From CAUVKI01 sp963552605 (lineage in GTDB: Bacteria; Bacillota; Clostridia; Tissierellales; Peptoniphilaceae), in NCBI GenBank assembly GCA_963552605.1, contig CAUVKI010000010.1, forward strand, positions 1 through 55,867: a DNA stretch of 55,867 bases. Reading direction: 5' to 3'. A model generated the notes under the pieces. The model was not told where the DNA came from. It saw nothing but the letters and a program-made list of their open reading frames with translations, and did not search any database. The position numbers and the translations under genes were made by a program. This document shows positions 1 to 8,417 of the stretch, piece by piece (positions within the stretch are counted from its first letter, which is position 1; each line of letters starts with the position of its first letter).

Positions 1-51
1 TCAAAACCGATAAGATTGGCGGAGAAACGCAAAATCAAATTGAACGCATAG
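1..51 (+). CDS. Possible 3' end of a gene cut by the window edge
   Basis: Reading from base 1, sixteen codons run to a TAG at 49-51, six bases before the first stem of a good intrinsic terminator. That position is what a gene end should look like. Another frame also stays open to 79, but it would stop inside the terminator loop, which is less likely. The residues are basic and not recognisable, so this is a positional call only. Confidence 0.25.
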   Translation, partial: SKPIRLAEKRKIKLNA

Positions 52-56
52 AAAAA

Positions 57-95
57 AAGAGGATCTTTACAGCGATGTAGAGATCTTCTTTTTTG
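57..95 (+). terminator. Intrinsic terminator
   Basis: Stem AAGAGGATCT (57-66) pairs with AGATCTTCTT (81-90) with one G-T wobble, around a 14-base loop, followed by a T run. It ends a transcription unit entering from the left of the window. Confidence 0.8.
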
Positions 96-184
96 TTACG
101 GTATTTGCTTTATAGCAATACTGACATTTCCCCTCCATACAGTTTTTTAAAAATTGATTTCTCCGGCAATCAAAAAAAACCTAA

Positions 185-213
185 CTGATATATTATGAAA
201 ATCGTGATATAAT
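185..213 (+). promoter_or_regulatory. Promoter of the 339-aa protein gene
   Basis: TATAAT at 208-213 is preceded by TG at 205-206, giving an extended -10 (TGATATAAT). A weak -35, CTGATA at 185-190, lies 17 bases upstream. The gene starts about 40 bases downstream behind the strong ribosome binding site AAGGAGAG. Confidence 0.6.
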
Positions 214-254
214 TGCTTTGTCAATAAACTGGAAGAATAAGAAAGGAGAGTAAA

Positions 255-1274
255 ATGGAAAATTCTGAAAACCGAATTGAGGATAGAGCTGTTCTTTTTG
301 GAGATAAAAACTTAAAGATGGGTTTTTATAAAAAATATGAAGACGATGAAAATGGCTCGGAATTTATTTTCGGAGGGAATGCTTTGCTTAATTCAAATGT
401 AAACCTTATTAGCAATGGGGAGTTTTACGAAAAAAGAGAATCGGCAAAAAATATTCCGGAAAAAAAACTTAGGGAGCAAGATAAATTTGAAGTTGTAAAA
501 GACGACGATGAAGCTTCCTACGATACAGAAAAATATATCGGAACGGACTTTGAGGGCAAGAAAATAAAATCGGTTTTTGAACTTTGGAGAGAGCTCTCCG
601 AATCAAAGGCATGTGTAAGTGAATTCTTGGACTTAATGAAGAACGGCTCCAAAAGATATGACGAGTGCGAAAAAAATATTGTCGATGTGGTCGTTGAAGA
701 CGGAGAGCTGTTGATAAGGTATGACGATAAAACTTCCTATCCGGCAGGTCGTGTGATCGCAAACGGAAACGATGAGCGTAAGTTGTATAAAAGTGCGGTT
801 GAGGATTATTTGGGGAATTTGGTCTTAATAGGAAGTGACGGCTCAACCGAAAGAGTGGGAAGATTGGGTGTGAGCAGAGATCGGGAACAAAGTCTTCTCA
901 TAGATGCTGATGTGGATATGAATGGAAAAACCGTCATAAAAACGGCGGACGGAAGCATTATCGCCCTAGGAATTGAAGACTTCACGGGCAAAACCGTTTC
1001 CGATGTCATTGAAACAAAGGGAGGAAAAATTCTTTTGGTTTATAGCGACGGTTCGACGAGAGAGCTTGAGCAAAACCCCATAATTTCCAATGACATCATA
1101 TTCAAAGTCTCCGAACCTATAACCGACAAAGAAATCTTTAATGAAAATTCCGAAGAAAATCTAGTTCAGGAAAATCTTAAAAGTTCAAACGAGCCTACTG
1201 TACTGAACGGTTCTTCTGCGGGATTATTCGGAGAAGGCGCGATGCTCTTTGGGAGCAGTTTTATGATCAAGTAA
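255..1274 (+). CDS. Hypothetical protein with four strand-turn repeats
   Basis: I do not recognise this 339-aa protein. It has no signal peptide or membrane segment and is acidic. From residue about 148 it carries four spaced copies of a strand-turn-strand motif of the type LxxxxSDGST: 148-162, 187-201, 225-239 and 257-271, so the period is 32-39 residues. This suggests a small repetitive beta structure. The N-terminus (AVLFGDKNL, FIFGGNALL) and the C-terminus (GLFGEGAMLFG) share a Phe/Gly-rich pattern, as if the ends pack together or bind the same partner. It has its own extended -10 promoter and a strong ribosome binding site. The adaptor gene of the export system follows after 107 bases, so a link to that system is possible but unproven. 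Confidence 0.75.
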   Translation: MENSENRIEDRAVLFGDKNLKMGFYKKYEDDENGSEFIFGGNALLNSNVNLISNGEFYEKRESAKNIPEKKLREQDKFEVVKDDDEASYDTEKYIGTDFEGKKIKSVFELWRELSESKACVSEFLDLMKNGSKRYDECEKNIVDVVVEDGELLIRYDDKTSYPAGRVIANGNDERKLYKSAVEDYLGNLVLIGSDGSTERVGRLGVSRDREQSLLIDADVDMNGKTVIKTADGSIIALGIEDFTGKTVSDVIETKGGKILLVYSDGSTRELEQNPIISNDIIFKVSEPITDKEIFNENSEENLVQENLKSSNEPTVLNGSSAGLFGEGAMLFGSSFMIK

Positions 1275-1381
1275 ATCAAGCCTTTAAAATTAAAAATTTC
1301 TTTTGTTTTTATTAATGGCGTTTTTAATCGCAAGCTGTAAAATATCTCTGAAAACATTATGATAAGAAAAGGGGTAGCACT

Positions 1382-3409
1382 ATGGAAGAGAAAAAAAGCT
1401 TTTTAAAAAAACATAAGAAAAAAATCATTGTATCGGGAATTATTTTAGCTGCAATTATTTTCTTTATGGTGAATAACAATTCAAAGTCGAAAGGAACTGT
1501 TATCCCTAAAGGCGAGACCGTCAAGCTTGTAAAAAAAGATTTTGTGAAGTCCGTAAGCGAAAACGGAACCGTTTTTTCGGAAGAATCCGTAGATGTTTTT
1601 GCACAAAAAAGCCTACCCGTTTCCGAAATTTTAGTGAAGGTGGGAGATGTAGTTGAAAAAGGTGATGTACTGGCAAGACTTGACGCATCGAGCATAAATC
1701 GTGAGCTGGATTCCGCAAAGGCGGGAATTTCAGATACAAAAAAATCTCAAGCTGCACAAGTTAAAAATGCGCGGGAAAAATATAATGAGGCTCAAGCTCA
1801 GGATAAATCCGGAACAAATCCTCAAGTGCTTTCTGCAATTTCTCAGGCGGAGAATGCTCAAAAACAATGGCAGCAGTCAGTAAAAACATATGAAGATTTT
1901 AAACGTTCTTTGGAAGAAGGATATAATGAGGCAATTGTTGCCGCAAATAATCAGAAGAAATCCCTCACGCAATTAAAAGAACAAGCCGAGCTTTTATATA
2001 ATCAGGCTATGGAAAGACAAAGGGAGAATAAGGAAAAAATCTCAAGAGCCGAAAGAGATATGCAATCCTCAAGATCGGAAGCGGACAAGCTTAGAGAGGC
2101 AATCAGAAGTCTTGAGTGGCAAAGCTCACAACTGAAATCTCAGGAGAGTTCTCCCCAAACGGGAATCGCTGAAATTATGCAGCTTGAAAATCAACTTAAC
2201 TCCGCATTGGCAGCCCTTGAAGAACTCAAAAAAAATCCTCCGCCCCCCGGTAGTAATGACCCCAATCAGCAGGCAATTCTCCAAAAGGAACAGGAGATAA
2301 AACAGCTCAGAGCACAGCTTGCCTTGGCACGTGCTCAGAGAGAACAAGCTCTCATTGCACAACAGCAGGCAAGGGAAATGAGCCAAAGAGCCGCGGCTCT
2401 GTCAATCGAACAGCAAAATTTGCAATCGAAGCTTACAGAAGAAGAGAGCAAATACAGTCAGGCAAAAGCGATAGTCGATGCAAAAGGTCAGACTGTTTTA
2501 CAATCCGAACAGGAAGTAGAACAGCTGAAAAAAAGTTTTGAAATTGCAAAAGTGAATTTGGAAACGGCTATGAATTCGGATCTTACGAGCGAAAAATCCA
2601 GAAGAGATACCCTTGAAACATATAGACTAAATTCCGAAGCATTGAAAAACTCCTATGAAACGGCGTTGAAAAATGTGGAAACTGCAAAAGCCGGAGCGAA
2701 ATCCGAACTCAGACTTTTAAAGTCAAGTCTTGATCTTGCGACTTCTTCAGTTGCCACCGCATCTGCCGAAACCAATGTCAAATATCTTACTGAGGACTTA
2801 AAGAAAGCTGAGATAATAGCTCCGATATCGGGAACCGTTACTTCCGTGGATTTGTTGGTCGGTCAAGTACCCCAAGGATCGGCGGCAAGAATTGAAACCG
2901 TTAAAAAAACAATAGTAATAAGCAATGTGACGGAGTATGATCTATATAACATCAAAAAGGGAATGAAAGCGGAGATAACCGGAGAGGCAAGTCAAAAAAC
3001 AATTGTTGCCAAAGTGCAAAAGATAAATCCCACCCCTAAAAAATCCGAAGGGCAAAAAACAGATGTAAGATATGAAGTTGAGCTTTACCTTTCTCCCGAG
3101 GATCAAGGAAGCCTTGTACCGGGACTTACTGTTAGAGTTAAATATATTATGACCGAAAAAAAAGGTGCTCTTACTATTCCCTCAAATGCCATTTACGATA
3201 AAAACGATAAAAGTTTTGTGTTGGCAGTGGAAAATGGAAAGATAATTGAAGTGCCGGTCAAAACCGTTTTGGAAAATGATTTTGAAACGGTAGTGGAGTT
3301 GGATAACAAGTACAAATCCCTCTCCATAATAACATCTCCTGAAAATTATTCTGCGGGTATGGATGTTTCCCTAGAAGAGGACTTGAATATTCCGGTGATG
3401 GAGAAGTAA
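1382..3409 (+). CDS. MacA-like membrane fusion (adaptor) protein
   Basis: A 675-aa HlyD/MacA-family adaptor of an ABC efflux or macrolide-type exporter. One N-terminal membrane anchor (about residues 15-32) follows a lysine-rich start. Next comes the first half of a lipoyl/barrel-sandwich domain with the usual VGDVVEKGDVLARLD (about 80-95). A very long Gln/Glu/Lys-rich coiled-coil section follows, from about 100 to 465, interrupted by a proline-rich NPPPPGSNDP turn. The second lipoyl half (APISGTVTSVDL) and C-terminal beta-barrel regions close the protein. The coiled coil is much longer than in typical MacA or YknX, which are about 370-400 aa in total. The stop is one base before the ATPase gene, so the three transporter genes are co-translated. 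Confidence 0.88.
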   Translation: MEEKKSFLKKHKKKIIVSGIILAAIIFFMVNNNSKSKGTVIPKGETVKLVKKDFVKSVSENGTVFSEESVDVFAQKSLPVSEILVKVGDVVEKGDVLARLDASSINRELDSAKAGISDTKKSQAAQVKNAREKYNEAQAQDKSGTNPQVLSAISQAENAQKQWQQSVKTYEDFKRSLEEGYNEAIVAANNQKKSLTQLKEQAELLYNQAMERQRENKEKISRAERDMQSSRSEADKLREAIRSLEWQSSQLKSQESSPQTGIAEIMQLENQLNSALAALEELKKNPPPPGSNDPNQQAILQKEQEIKQLRAQLALARAQREQALIAQQQAREMSQRAAALSIEQQNLQSKLTEEESKYSQAKAIVDAKGQTVLQSEQEVEQLKKSFEIAKVNLETAMNSDLTSEKSRRDTLETYRLNSEALKNSYETALKNVETAKAGAKSELRLLKSSLDLATSSVATASAETNVKYLTEDLKKAEIIAPISGTVTSVDLLVGQVPQGSAARIETVKKTIVISNVTEYDLYNIKKGMKAEITGEASQKTIVAKVQKINPTPKKSEGQKTDVRYEVELYLSPEDQGSLVPGLTVRVKYIMTEKKGALTIPSNAIYDKNDKSFVLAVENGKIIEVPVKTVLENDFETVVELDNKYKSLSIITSPENYSAGMDVSLEEDLNIPVMEK

Positions 3410-3410
3410 A

Positions 3411-4085
3411 ATGGCAGTAATTGAGATGAATAATATAAAGAAGAGTTATTATATAGGCGAGCCAAATGAGCTGGAAATTCTCCACGGGATAAATTTAAGT
3501 ATTGAAGAGTCGGAATTTCTTTCTATAGTCGGACAGAGCGGTTCGGGAAAATCCACTCTTATGAATATAATCGGACTTCTTGACAGACAGACCGACGGCA
3601 CTTATTTTTTAGGGGGATTGGATATATCAAAGGCAAAAGAGTCGGAGCTTTCCGCAATCAGAAACAAAAGAATAGGATTTATATTCCAAAGCTTCAATCT
3701 CATTCCAAGGCTCACCGCCTTGCAAAATGTGGAACTCCCTCTCCTGTATGGAAAACTCCCCCAAAAGAAAAGGAGAGAGCGTGCTTTGGAGCTTCTTGAA
3801 AGAGTGGATATGTTTGATAGAAAATCCCATGTCCCCAATGAGTTATCGGGAGGTCAAAAACAAAGAGTAGCCATAGCCAGAGCTATGGCTATGGATCCGG
3901 ATATACTGCTCGCAGACGAACCTACGGGCGCTTTGGACAGCAAAACCGGCAGATTGGTGATGGATCTTTTTCATTCACTCCATGAGACGGAGAAAAAAAC
4001 CATTGTTCTGATAACACATAATGATGACTTGGCGAAAGAAACGGATCGTATCGTCATAATGAAGGACGGTTATTTCGATGATTGA
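3411..4085 (+). CDS. MacB/LolD-type ABC transporter ATPase
   Basis: The 224-aa ATP-binding subunit of the exporter. Walker A is GQSGSGKST (residues 41-49), the signature LSGGQ is at 145-149, and Walker B is ILLADE (165-170), followed by the family-typical PTGALDS and a switch histidine in LITHN. The sequence class (MacB, LolD, YknY) powers permeases with FtsX-type domains, and such a permease is encoded next. The gene starts one base after the adaptor stop and overlaps the permease gene by 8 bases, which indicates tight translational coupling. The substrate is unknown. Confidence 0.95.
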   Translation: MAVIEMNNIKKSYYIGEPNELEILHGINLSIEESEFLSIVGQSGSGKSTLMNIIGLLDRQTDGTYFLGGLDISKAKESELSAIRNKRIGFIFQSFNLIPRLTALQNVELPLLYGKLPQKKRRERALELLERVDMFDRKSHVPNELSGGQKQRVAIARAMAMDPDILLADEPTGALDSKTGRLVMDLFHSLHETEKKTIVLITHNDDLAKETDRIVIMKDGYFDD

Positions 4086-5331
4086 AAATATAAGAATTGC
4101 CCTTGAGGGTATAAGACTTAACAAGATGCGCTCTTTTCTCACTATGCTTGGAATAATAATAGGTATTTCATCGGTGATCACTATTCAAACTCTGGGAGAT
4201 GGACTCAAAAAATCAGTAAAGAGCGGACTTGACACTTTCGGTTCAAATCAGATGTATGCCCATTTGGAAGCTAGAAAGGGATGGTCTTGGGGTGATCTTA
4301 GATTCTCGGATTTTTTTAATTTGGAAAAGATCAAAAGAGTCAAGGAATATTTTAGCGACATTGATGAGATAAGCGTTTCGGAGTCGTCGGTTTCAGCTCA
4401 AGTTAAAAATGGAAGAAAAAAAGCTCAAGTTTCGATGACTCCTTGTCTTAGCGGAGAAGAAAAGACGGCAAACTTAAATATGGTTGCCGGGCGTTTCTTT
4501 GATGACGAAACGGAGAAAGCCGGAAAGTTTGTGTGTGTAATAAGTAAAAAGTTGGTCGATAAACTTTATGACGGGGCGACGGATAAAGTTTTGGGAATGG
4601 AGATAGACTGCCAGAGCGCCGGAAAAAAACTTTATACTTTCACGGTCGTCGGCGTATATAAAAAAAGTGAAGCCGAAGGACTTTTTATGAATTTCAACAG
4701 TGACGAGCAGACCGCTTTATATTTACCTCTTCACACCGGACTAAGACATTTTTACAATACTTCAGCCGCAGATTTTACAACATCAATCTTCAATTTCAGA
4801 AATAAAGACGGCACTGACGGAAAAAAGCTTAAAGAAGATATGAAAAAATATTTTGAAAAAAACGGCTACGGTGAAGAAGATCGCGCGGAAGTTATGATTG
4901 AGTCTTTGGAAGAACAAATGAAGGAAGCGGACAACATAATGCGAAATATCACCTTAGGTATAAGTATAATTGCGGCAATATCACTTTTGGTGGGAGGAAT
5001 AGGGGTTATGAATATACTCCTTGTTTCCGTCACTGAGCGCACAAGAGAAATAGGAATAAGAAAAGCTTTGGGAGCGACAAATCGTGATATAAGAGTGCAG
5101 TTTATAACCGAGAGCATTATACTATGCGTGGTGGGAGGAATTATAGGAGTTGCCATAGGGTCGGTATTGGGCTATATAGGGAGCGGCTTTATGCAAAGTC
5201 CAACGCTTCCCAATCTTGCAACTATTATTTATTCGGTTTGCTTTTCTATGCTTGTCGGGGTCTTTTTCGGATTTTATCCGGCAAATCGAGCTGCAAAACT
5301 CAATCCGATTGACGCTTTAAGGTATGAATAA
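4078..5331 (+). CDS. MacB-like FtsX-domain permease
   Basis: A 417-aa permease. The first membrane helix (about residues 20-40) is followed by a MacB periplasmic-core-type extracellular domain of about 220 residues, then three C-terminal helices in the FtsX domain. That domain carries the family hallmark GVMNILLVSVTERTREIG and the conserved IRKALGA and PANRAAKLNPIDAL segments. With the adaptor and the ATPase it should form a tripartite-like mechanotransmission exporter. In a Gram-positive host there is no outer-membrane channel, so the adaptor would sit outside the membrane. Antimicrobial peptides, lipids or other exported factors are possible substrates. Confidence 0.92.
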   Translation: MIENIRIALEGIRLNKMRSFLTMLGIIIGISSVITIQTLGDGLKKSVKSGLDTFGSNQMYAHLEARKGWSWGDLRFSDFFNLEKIKRVKEYFSDIDEISVSESSVSAQVKNGRKKAQVSMTPCLSGEEKTANLNMVAGRFFDDETEKAGKFVCVISKKLVDKLYDGATDKVLGMEIDCQSAGKKLYTFTVVGVYKKSEAEGLFMNFNSDEQTALYLPLHTGLRHFYNTSAADFTTSIFNFRNKDGTDGKKLKEDMKKYFEKNGYGEEDRAEVMIESLEEQMKEADNIMRNITLGISIIAAISLLVGGIGVMNILLVSVTERTREIGIRKALGATNRDIRVQFITESIILCVVGGIIGVAIGSVLGYIGSGFMQSPTLPNLATIIYSVCFSMLVGVFFGFYPANRAAKLNPIDALRYE

Positions 5332-5348
5332 AAAAGGGGAGGAATGTT

Positions 5349-5756
5349 ATGGGCAAGTGTCCTATATGCGGTGCACCCATGCAAGGTGCAAGCTGTGAAT
5401 ACTGCGGCTATAAAGAAAGGGTGGAAAATCTTCCTGAAACCAAACGAAATGTAAGGGCGGCATCGGTTTACGTGAATAATGTTCCTCTCAATTATTCTCA
5501 ATCTCCGATGCTTAGAAATAAAAATTGCTACGTTGCCCCGAATGGGGATATTTATAGCAACAAATCCAGGCTTGCAGCAGCTTTGCTGTGCATATTTCTG
5601 GGTTATCTGGGGATACACCGTTTCTATACCGGAAAAATTTTCACAGGTCTTATCTATATGTTTACAGCCGGATTATTCGGAGTGGGGATAGTGGTTGACC
5701 TTGTAAGAATTTTGTGCGGAACTTTTAATGACAAATACGGCTTTAAGCTGAGGTGA
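5349..5756 (+). CDS. Zinc-ribbon TM2-domain membrane protein
   Basis: A 135-aa protein. The N-terminus has a two-CxxC zinc ribbon (CPICGAPMQGASCEYCGY, residues 4-21). The C-terminal half is a TM2 domain, two membrane helices around LGYLGIHRFYTGK and GLFGVGIVVDLVRIL. TM2 proteins are small membrane proteins of unclear function, often found beside SPFH or zinc-ribbon proteins. The gene lies 17 bases after the permease stop with a GGGGAGG-type ribosome binding site, and 3 bases before the SPFH gene. It therefore most likely belongs to the exporter operon. Confidence 0.88.
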   Translation: MGKCPICGAPMQGASCEYCGYKERVENLPETKRNVRAASVYVNNVPLNYSQSPMLRNKNCYVAPNGDIYSNKSRLAAALLCIFLGYLGIHRFYTGKIFTGLIYMFTAGLFGVGIVVDLVRILCGTFNDKYGFKLR

Positions 5757-5759
5757 AAA

Positions 5760-6761
5760 ATGTCTGATTTTATAAAAAGGCAATTCTTGGATATAATTGA
5801 ATATGAGGCGGACAACCCGAAAATACTGATATGGAAATTCAGGCGTCCCGGAGACAAAAACGACATTATGCAAGGCTCAAAAGTGGTGGTTCGGGAAAAT
5901 CAAATCGCATTTTTCATAGCAAAAGGGAAGCTTTGTGATGTAATTGAGCCCGGCACCACTACTCTAACTACAGGAAATTTTCCGCTGCTTTCGTCTTTGA
6001 ATGCCTTCCCTTTCAGGTTATCATCTCCCATAGTCTGCGAAGTCTATTTTTTAAAGCTTAACCAATTTTTTGGAAACAAGTGGGCAACCAAAGCTCCCGT
6101 GGTTAGAAAAGACCCTGAAGTGGGAGTGCTTAGAGTTAGGGGATTTGGAAATTTTTCTTTTAGAGTGTCCGATCCTTTAAAGTTCATGAAAAGTGTTTTT
6201 TCTGCGGAGGGGCTAACTTATTCCTATGATATTGTTGAATTTTTAAAGAGCTTGGTTGCAGAGGCTTTTTCGGTTGCGGTGTCGGTTGCAGAAACCTCCA
6301 TTTTCTCCCTGACCTCACAGACAATCCAGTTTTCAAATGTGGTTGAACAGATTGCAAATGAAAGAGCGAGGGATTACGGAATAGAATTCCCCAATGTCGT
6401 AATTGAGGGAATTTCTCTGCCGGACAGAGTTGAAAATATTATAGACGAGCAGACAGGTATAGGACTTGCTGCTCAGCAAAATGTTCACATAAACACCGCA
6501 GCTAAACTTCCAAAACTTGATGAAACTCCGATAATAGAGGCAACGGCCGAAAGGATAATACCTACTGAAGAACCTAAAAGTCTTCCTCCCCAAAGTCTGC
6601 CCATAAGTACCCCCGTATCCGTCCAAAAGACTTCTGAAAATCGAACTAAAAACGATGCACTCAAACTTATAAAAGACCTTCTTGATCAAGGCATTTTGAC
6701 GGAGGAGGAATTCAAGTCGGAAAAAGAAAAGATATTGCAGTCGGATATTCCGTGGATTTAA
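5760..6761 (+). CDS. SPFH-domain protein with C-terminal SHOCT motif (YdjI-like)
   Basis: A 333-aa SPFH/band-7 superfamily protein of the YdjI or 'virion core protein' type. The N-terminal half is the SPFH domain, including the typical opening IWKFRRPGDKNDIMQGSKVVVRE without its own membrane helix. A Pro/Ser-rich linker (about 255-300) leads to a short SHOCT-like helical segment at the end, ALKLIKDLLDQGILTEEEF. YdjI of Bacillus works with phage-shock and membrane-stress proteins, so here it may organise the membrane around the exporter or the TM2 protein. It is the last gene of the 1382-6761 unit. No clear terminator follows. Confidence 0.87.
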   Translation: MSDFIKRQFLDIIEYEADNPKILIWKFRRPGDKNDIMQGSKVVVRENQIAFFIAKGKLCDVIEPGTTTLTTGNFPLLSSLNAFPFRLSSPIVCEVYFLKLNQFFGNKWATKAPVVRKDPEVGVLRVRGFGNFSFRVSDPLKFMKSVFSAEGLTYSYDIVEFLKSLVAEAFSVAVSVAETSIFSLTSQTIQFSNVVEQIANERARDYGIEFPNVVIEGISLPDRVENIIDEQTGIGLAAQQNVHINTAAKLPKLDETPIIEATAERIIPTEEPKSLPPQSLPISTPVSVQKTSENRTKNDALKLIKDLLDQGILTEEEFKSEKEKILQSDIPWI

Positions 6762-6821
6762 TGCTATTTTTCCTTTAAGCCATTGATTTTAACCAATTAA
6801 GATATTGTCTAAAGGTGAAAC

Positions 6822-6971
6822 AGTAAAAAAATTGAACCGGAAGTGAATCCCATAGAACAAATGTGGAAACAAATTCGTTCTATGGGATTTAAAAATGAAG
6901 TATTTAATACTCTTAATGATGTTATGGAGATTGTGCGAAATTATAAATCCACTAAAAAAATAATGGCTTAA
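6822..6971 (+). pseudogene. Remnant of an IS630-family transposase (C-terminus)
   Basis: An open stretch of about 46-50 codons, with no start codon or ribosome binding site, ends at TAA 6969-6971. It reads EVNPIEQMWKQIR and then GFKNEVFNTLNDVMEIV. This is the conserved end of IS630-type DDE transposases, where the final catalytic Glu lies in NPIE-x-x-W. Everything upstream is missing and no terminal repeat could be seen, so it is a dead fragment. Confidence 0.75.
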
Positions 6972-7000
6972 AAGAAGAATATTATAATAAGAATTAAGGT

Positions 7001-7468
7001 TTATCTGTATTTTTCCAATCTCAATAATCCTTCTTTATCCGGGATAGACACACCGTTTTTGTAGTTATATCCCATCTTTATATAAAAAGGAGTTCCGGTT
7101 ATGGAAGCTGGGATTTCTATTCTTTTTGCCCGAAGAAAAAATTCATCTTTCTCAAGAGTTTCAATAATAGTTCTCCCTATACCCTTACCTTGATAATCAA
7201 GCAAGACAAAAATGGTAAAAAGACTACTCTCATCTTCTTTGCCCCAATACGGTCCGATAGAACCACACCCAACGATCTTTTCATCATCACATACCACATA
7301 AAAATGTGTCCAGACAGCTTTATCCAATATATTTTGTGGCTGTAAAATCCTTACATCATTCTCTATATACTCTGATGAATAATCTTTGATATTGGTAGTT
7401 CTTAGTGTTGCTACGATCAGTTCAGATACTTCTTTTGCATCTTTATTTTCAAATCTTCTCACGATCAT
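7001..7468 (-). CDS. GNAT-family N-acetyltransferase
   Basis: A 155-aa single-domain GCN5-related acetyltransferase. The acetyl-CoA site motif appears as LLDYQGKGIGRTIIETLE (Q/R-x-x-G-x-G/A form), after the beta-4 strand SSLFTIFVL. The end matches small YafP/ElaA-like enzymes that modify amines. A start 30 codons further upstream is open, but the ATG at 7468 has GGAGG about 9 bases before it and is the better choice. The gene lies just after the rnfB terminator, so it is probably only partly co-transcribed with the Rnf operon. The substrate is unknown. Confidence 0.88.
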   Translation of the reverse strand: MIVRRFENKDAKEVSELIVATLRTTNIKDYSSEYIENDVRILQPQNILDKAVWTHFYVVCDDEKIVGCGSIGPYWGKEDESSLFTIFVLLDYQGKGIGRTIIETLEKDEFFLRAKRIEIPASITGTPFYIKMGYNYKNGVSIPDKEGLLRLEKYR

Positions 7469-7487
7469 CTCATTTTCCTCCAAGTTT

Positions 7488-7514
7488 AAAAAAAAGAGCC
7501 GCAAATGCGACCCT
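7488..7514 (-). terminator. Intrinsic terminator of the rnf operon
   Basis: Read on the minus strand, AGGGTCGC and GCGGCTCT (7495-7514 as a unit) pair fully when two G-U wobbles are allowed, around an ATTT loop. Eight T residues follow. It sits 7 bases after the rnfB stop and before the acetyltransferase start. Confidence 0.75.
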
Positions 7515-7520
7515 TTTTCT

Positions 7521-8408
7521 CTATGCTTCCTGCAAAGCTTTTTCTTTCTCCGCTTCAAGCCTTGCCTTTTCCTTTTCCGCTTTGGCTTTTTCTTCTCTCA
7601 TCTTAACCGCCTTTATATCCCTCTCCTGCATAGGTATGGCGTGCGTGGGACACTTTTGAGAGCACATACCGCAAGAGACGCAGAGGTCATAATTAATCTT
7701 AGCCAGATTGTTCTCCACCGTGATTGCCTGTTTGGGGCAAACTCTTGCGCAGGCACTGCACGCTATGCAACCTATGGAGCACTTTCCTCTGACCTCTTTT
7801 GCTTTTTCGGTGTTCTTGCATCTTACTTGATACTTCTTCTTCTCCGAAACAAGCTCAATGACATTTTTGGGACAAGCCTTAACACAGGCGCTGCAACCCA
7901 CGCACTTATCCCTGTCAACAACCGCCACATCGTCAATGACATGAATAGCGTCGAACTTACATGCTCTCACACAGTTTTCACACCCGATACATGCCGAAGG
8001 ACAAGCCTTGTGTCCGCCGAAGAACACAATCTCATTCATTCCGTCCTTAACGCCCTCATACTTATACTTGGACTTGGACAAATTGCAATTCCCCTGACAA
8101 AGCACGGTTGCAATTTGTCTTTCACTGTCGAGAGCATCTCCTCCCATAATATCCGCAACCATCGCTGCAACATCCGCACCTCCGACCGCACATCCGTTTG
8201 TGGGTGCCTCTCCTCTTGCAATTGCCGCAGCAAGACCCGAACAGCCCGGAAAGCCGCACGCACCGCAGTTTGCTCCTGGTAAAACCGATTGAATTTTCTC
8301 AACTTTTTCATCAACGGGAACATAAAAAACTTTAGATGCAACAGCCAAAATTATGCCGAACACCGCTCCCATGATGCCTAAAACTATAACCGCAGTAAAA
8401 ATTTCCAT
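7521..8408 (-). CDS. rnfB: Rnf complex subunit B (iron-sulfur protein)
   Basis: A 295-aa electron-transfer subunit of the ion-pumping ferredoxin:NAD+ oxidoreductase. An N-terminal membrane anchor (about 1-25) is followed by the Rnf/Fdh-type cluster motif CGACGFPGC. Four 4Fe-4S ferredoxin motifs come next: CIGCENCVRAC, CVGCSACVKAC, CIACSACARVC and CVSCGMCSQKC. The last 35 residues are a highly charged Lys/Glu/Ala tail. RnfB is the likely entry point for electrons from reduced ferredoxin. It is the last gene of rnfCDGEAB, starts 9 bases after rnfA and has a GGAGG site. Confidence 0.97.
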   Translation of the reverse strand: MEIFTAVIVLGIMGAVFGIILAVASKVFYVPVDEKVEKIQSVLPGANCGACGFPGCSGLAAAIARGEAPTNGCAVGGADVAAMVADIMGGDALDSERQIATVLCQGNCNLSKSKYKYEGVKDGMNEIVFFGGHKACPSACIGCENCVRACKFDAIHVIDDVAVVDRDKCVGCSACVKACPKNVIELVSEKKKYQVRCKNTEKAKEVRGKCSIGCIACSACARVCPKQAITVENNLAKINYDLCVSCGMCSQKCPTHAIPMQERDIKAVKMREEKAKAEKEKARLEAEKEKALQEA

Positions 8409-8417
8409 GAGAGCCTC

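Noticed and set aside
7386..8282. Long plus-strand open frame across rnfB
   Set aside because: It is antisense to the ferredoxin motifs of rnfB, has Cys/His-rich composition typical of such shadows, and no ribosome binding site.
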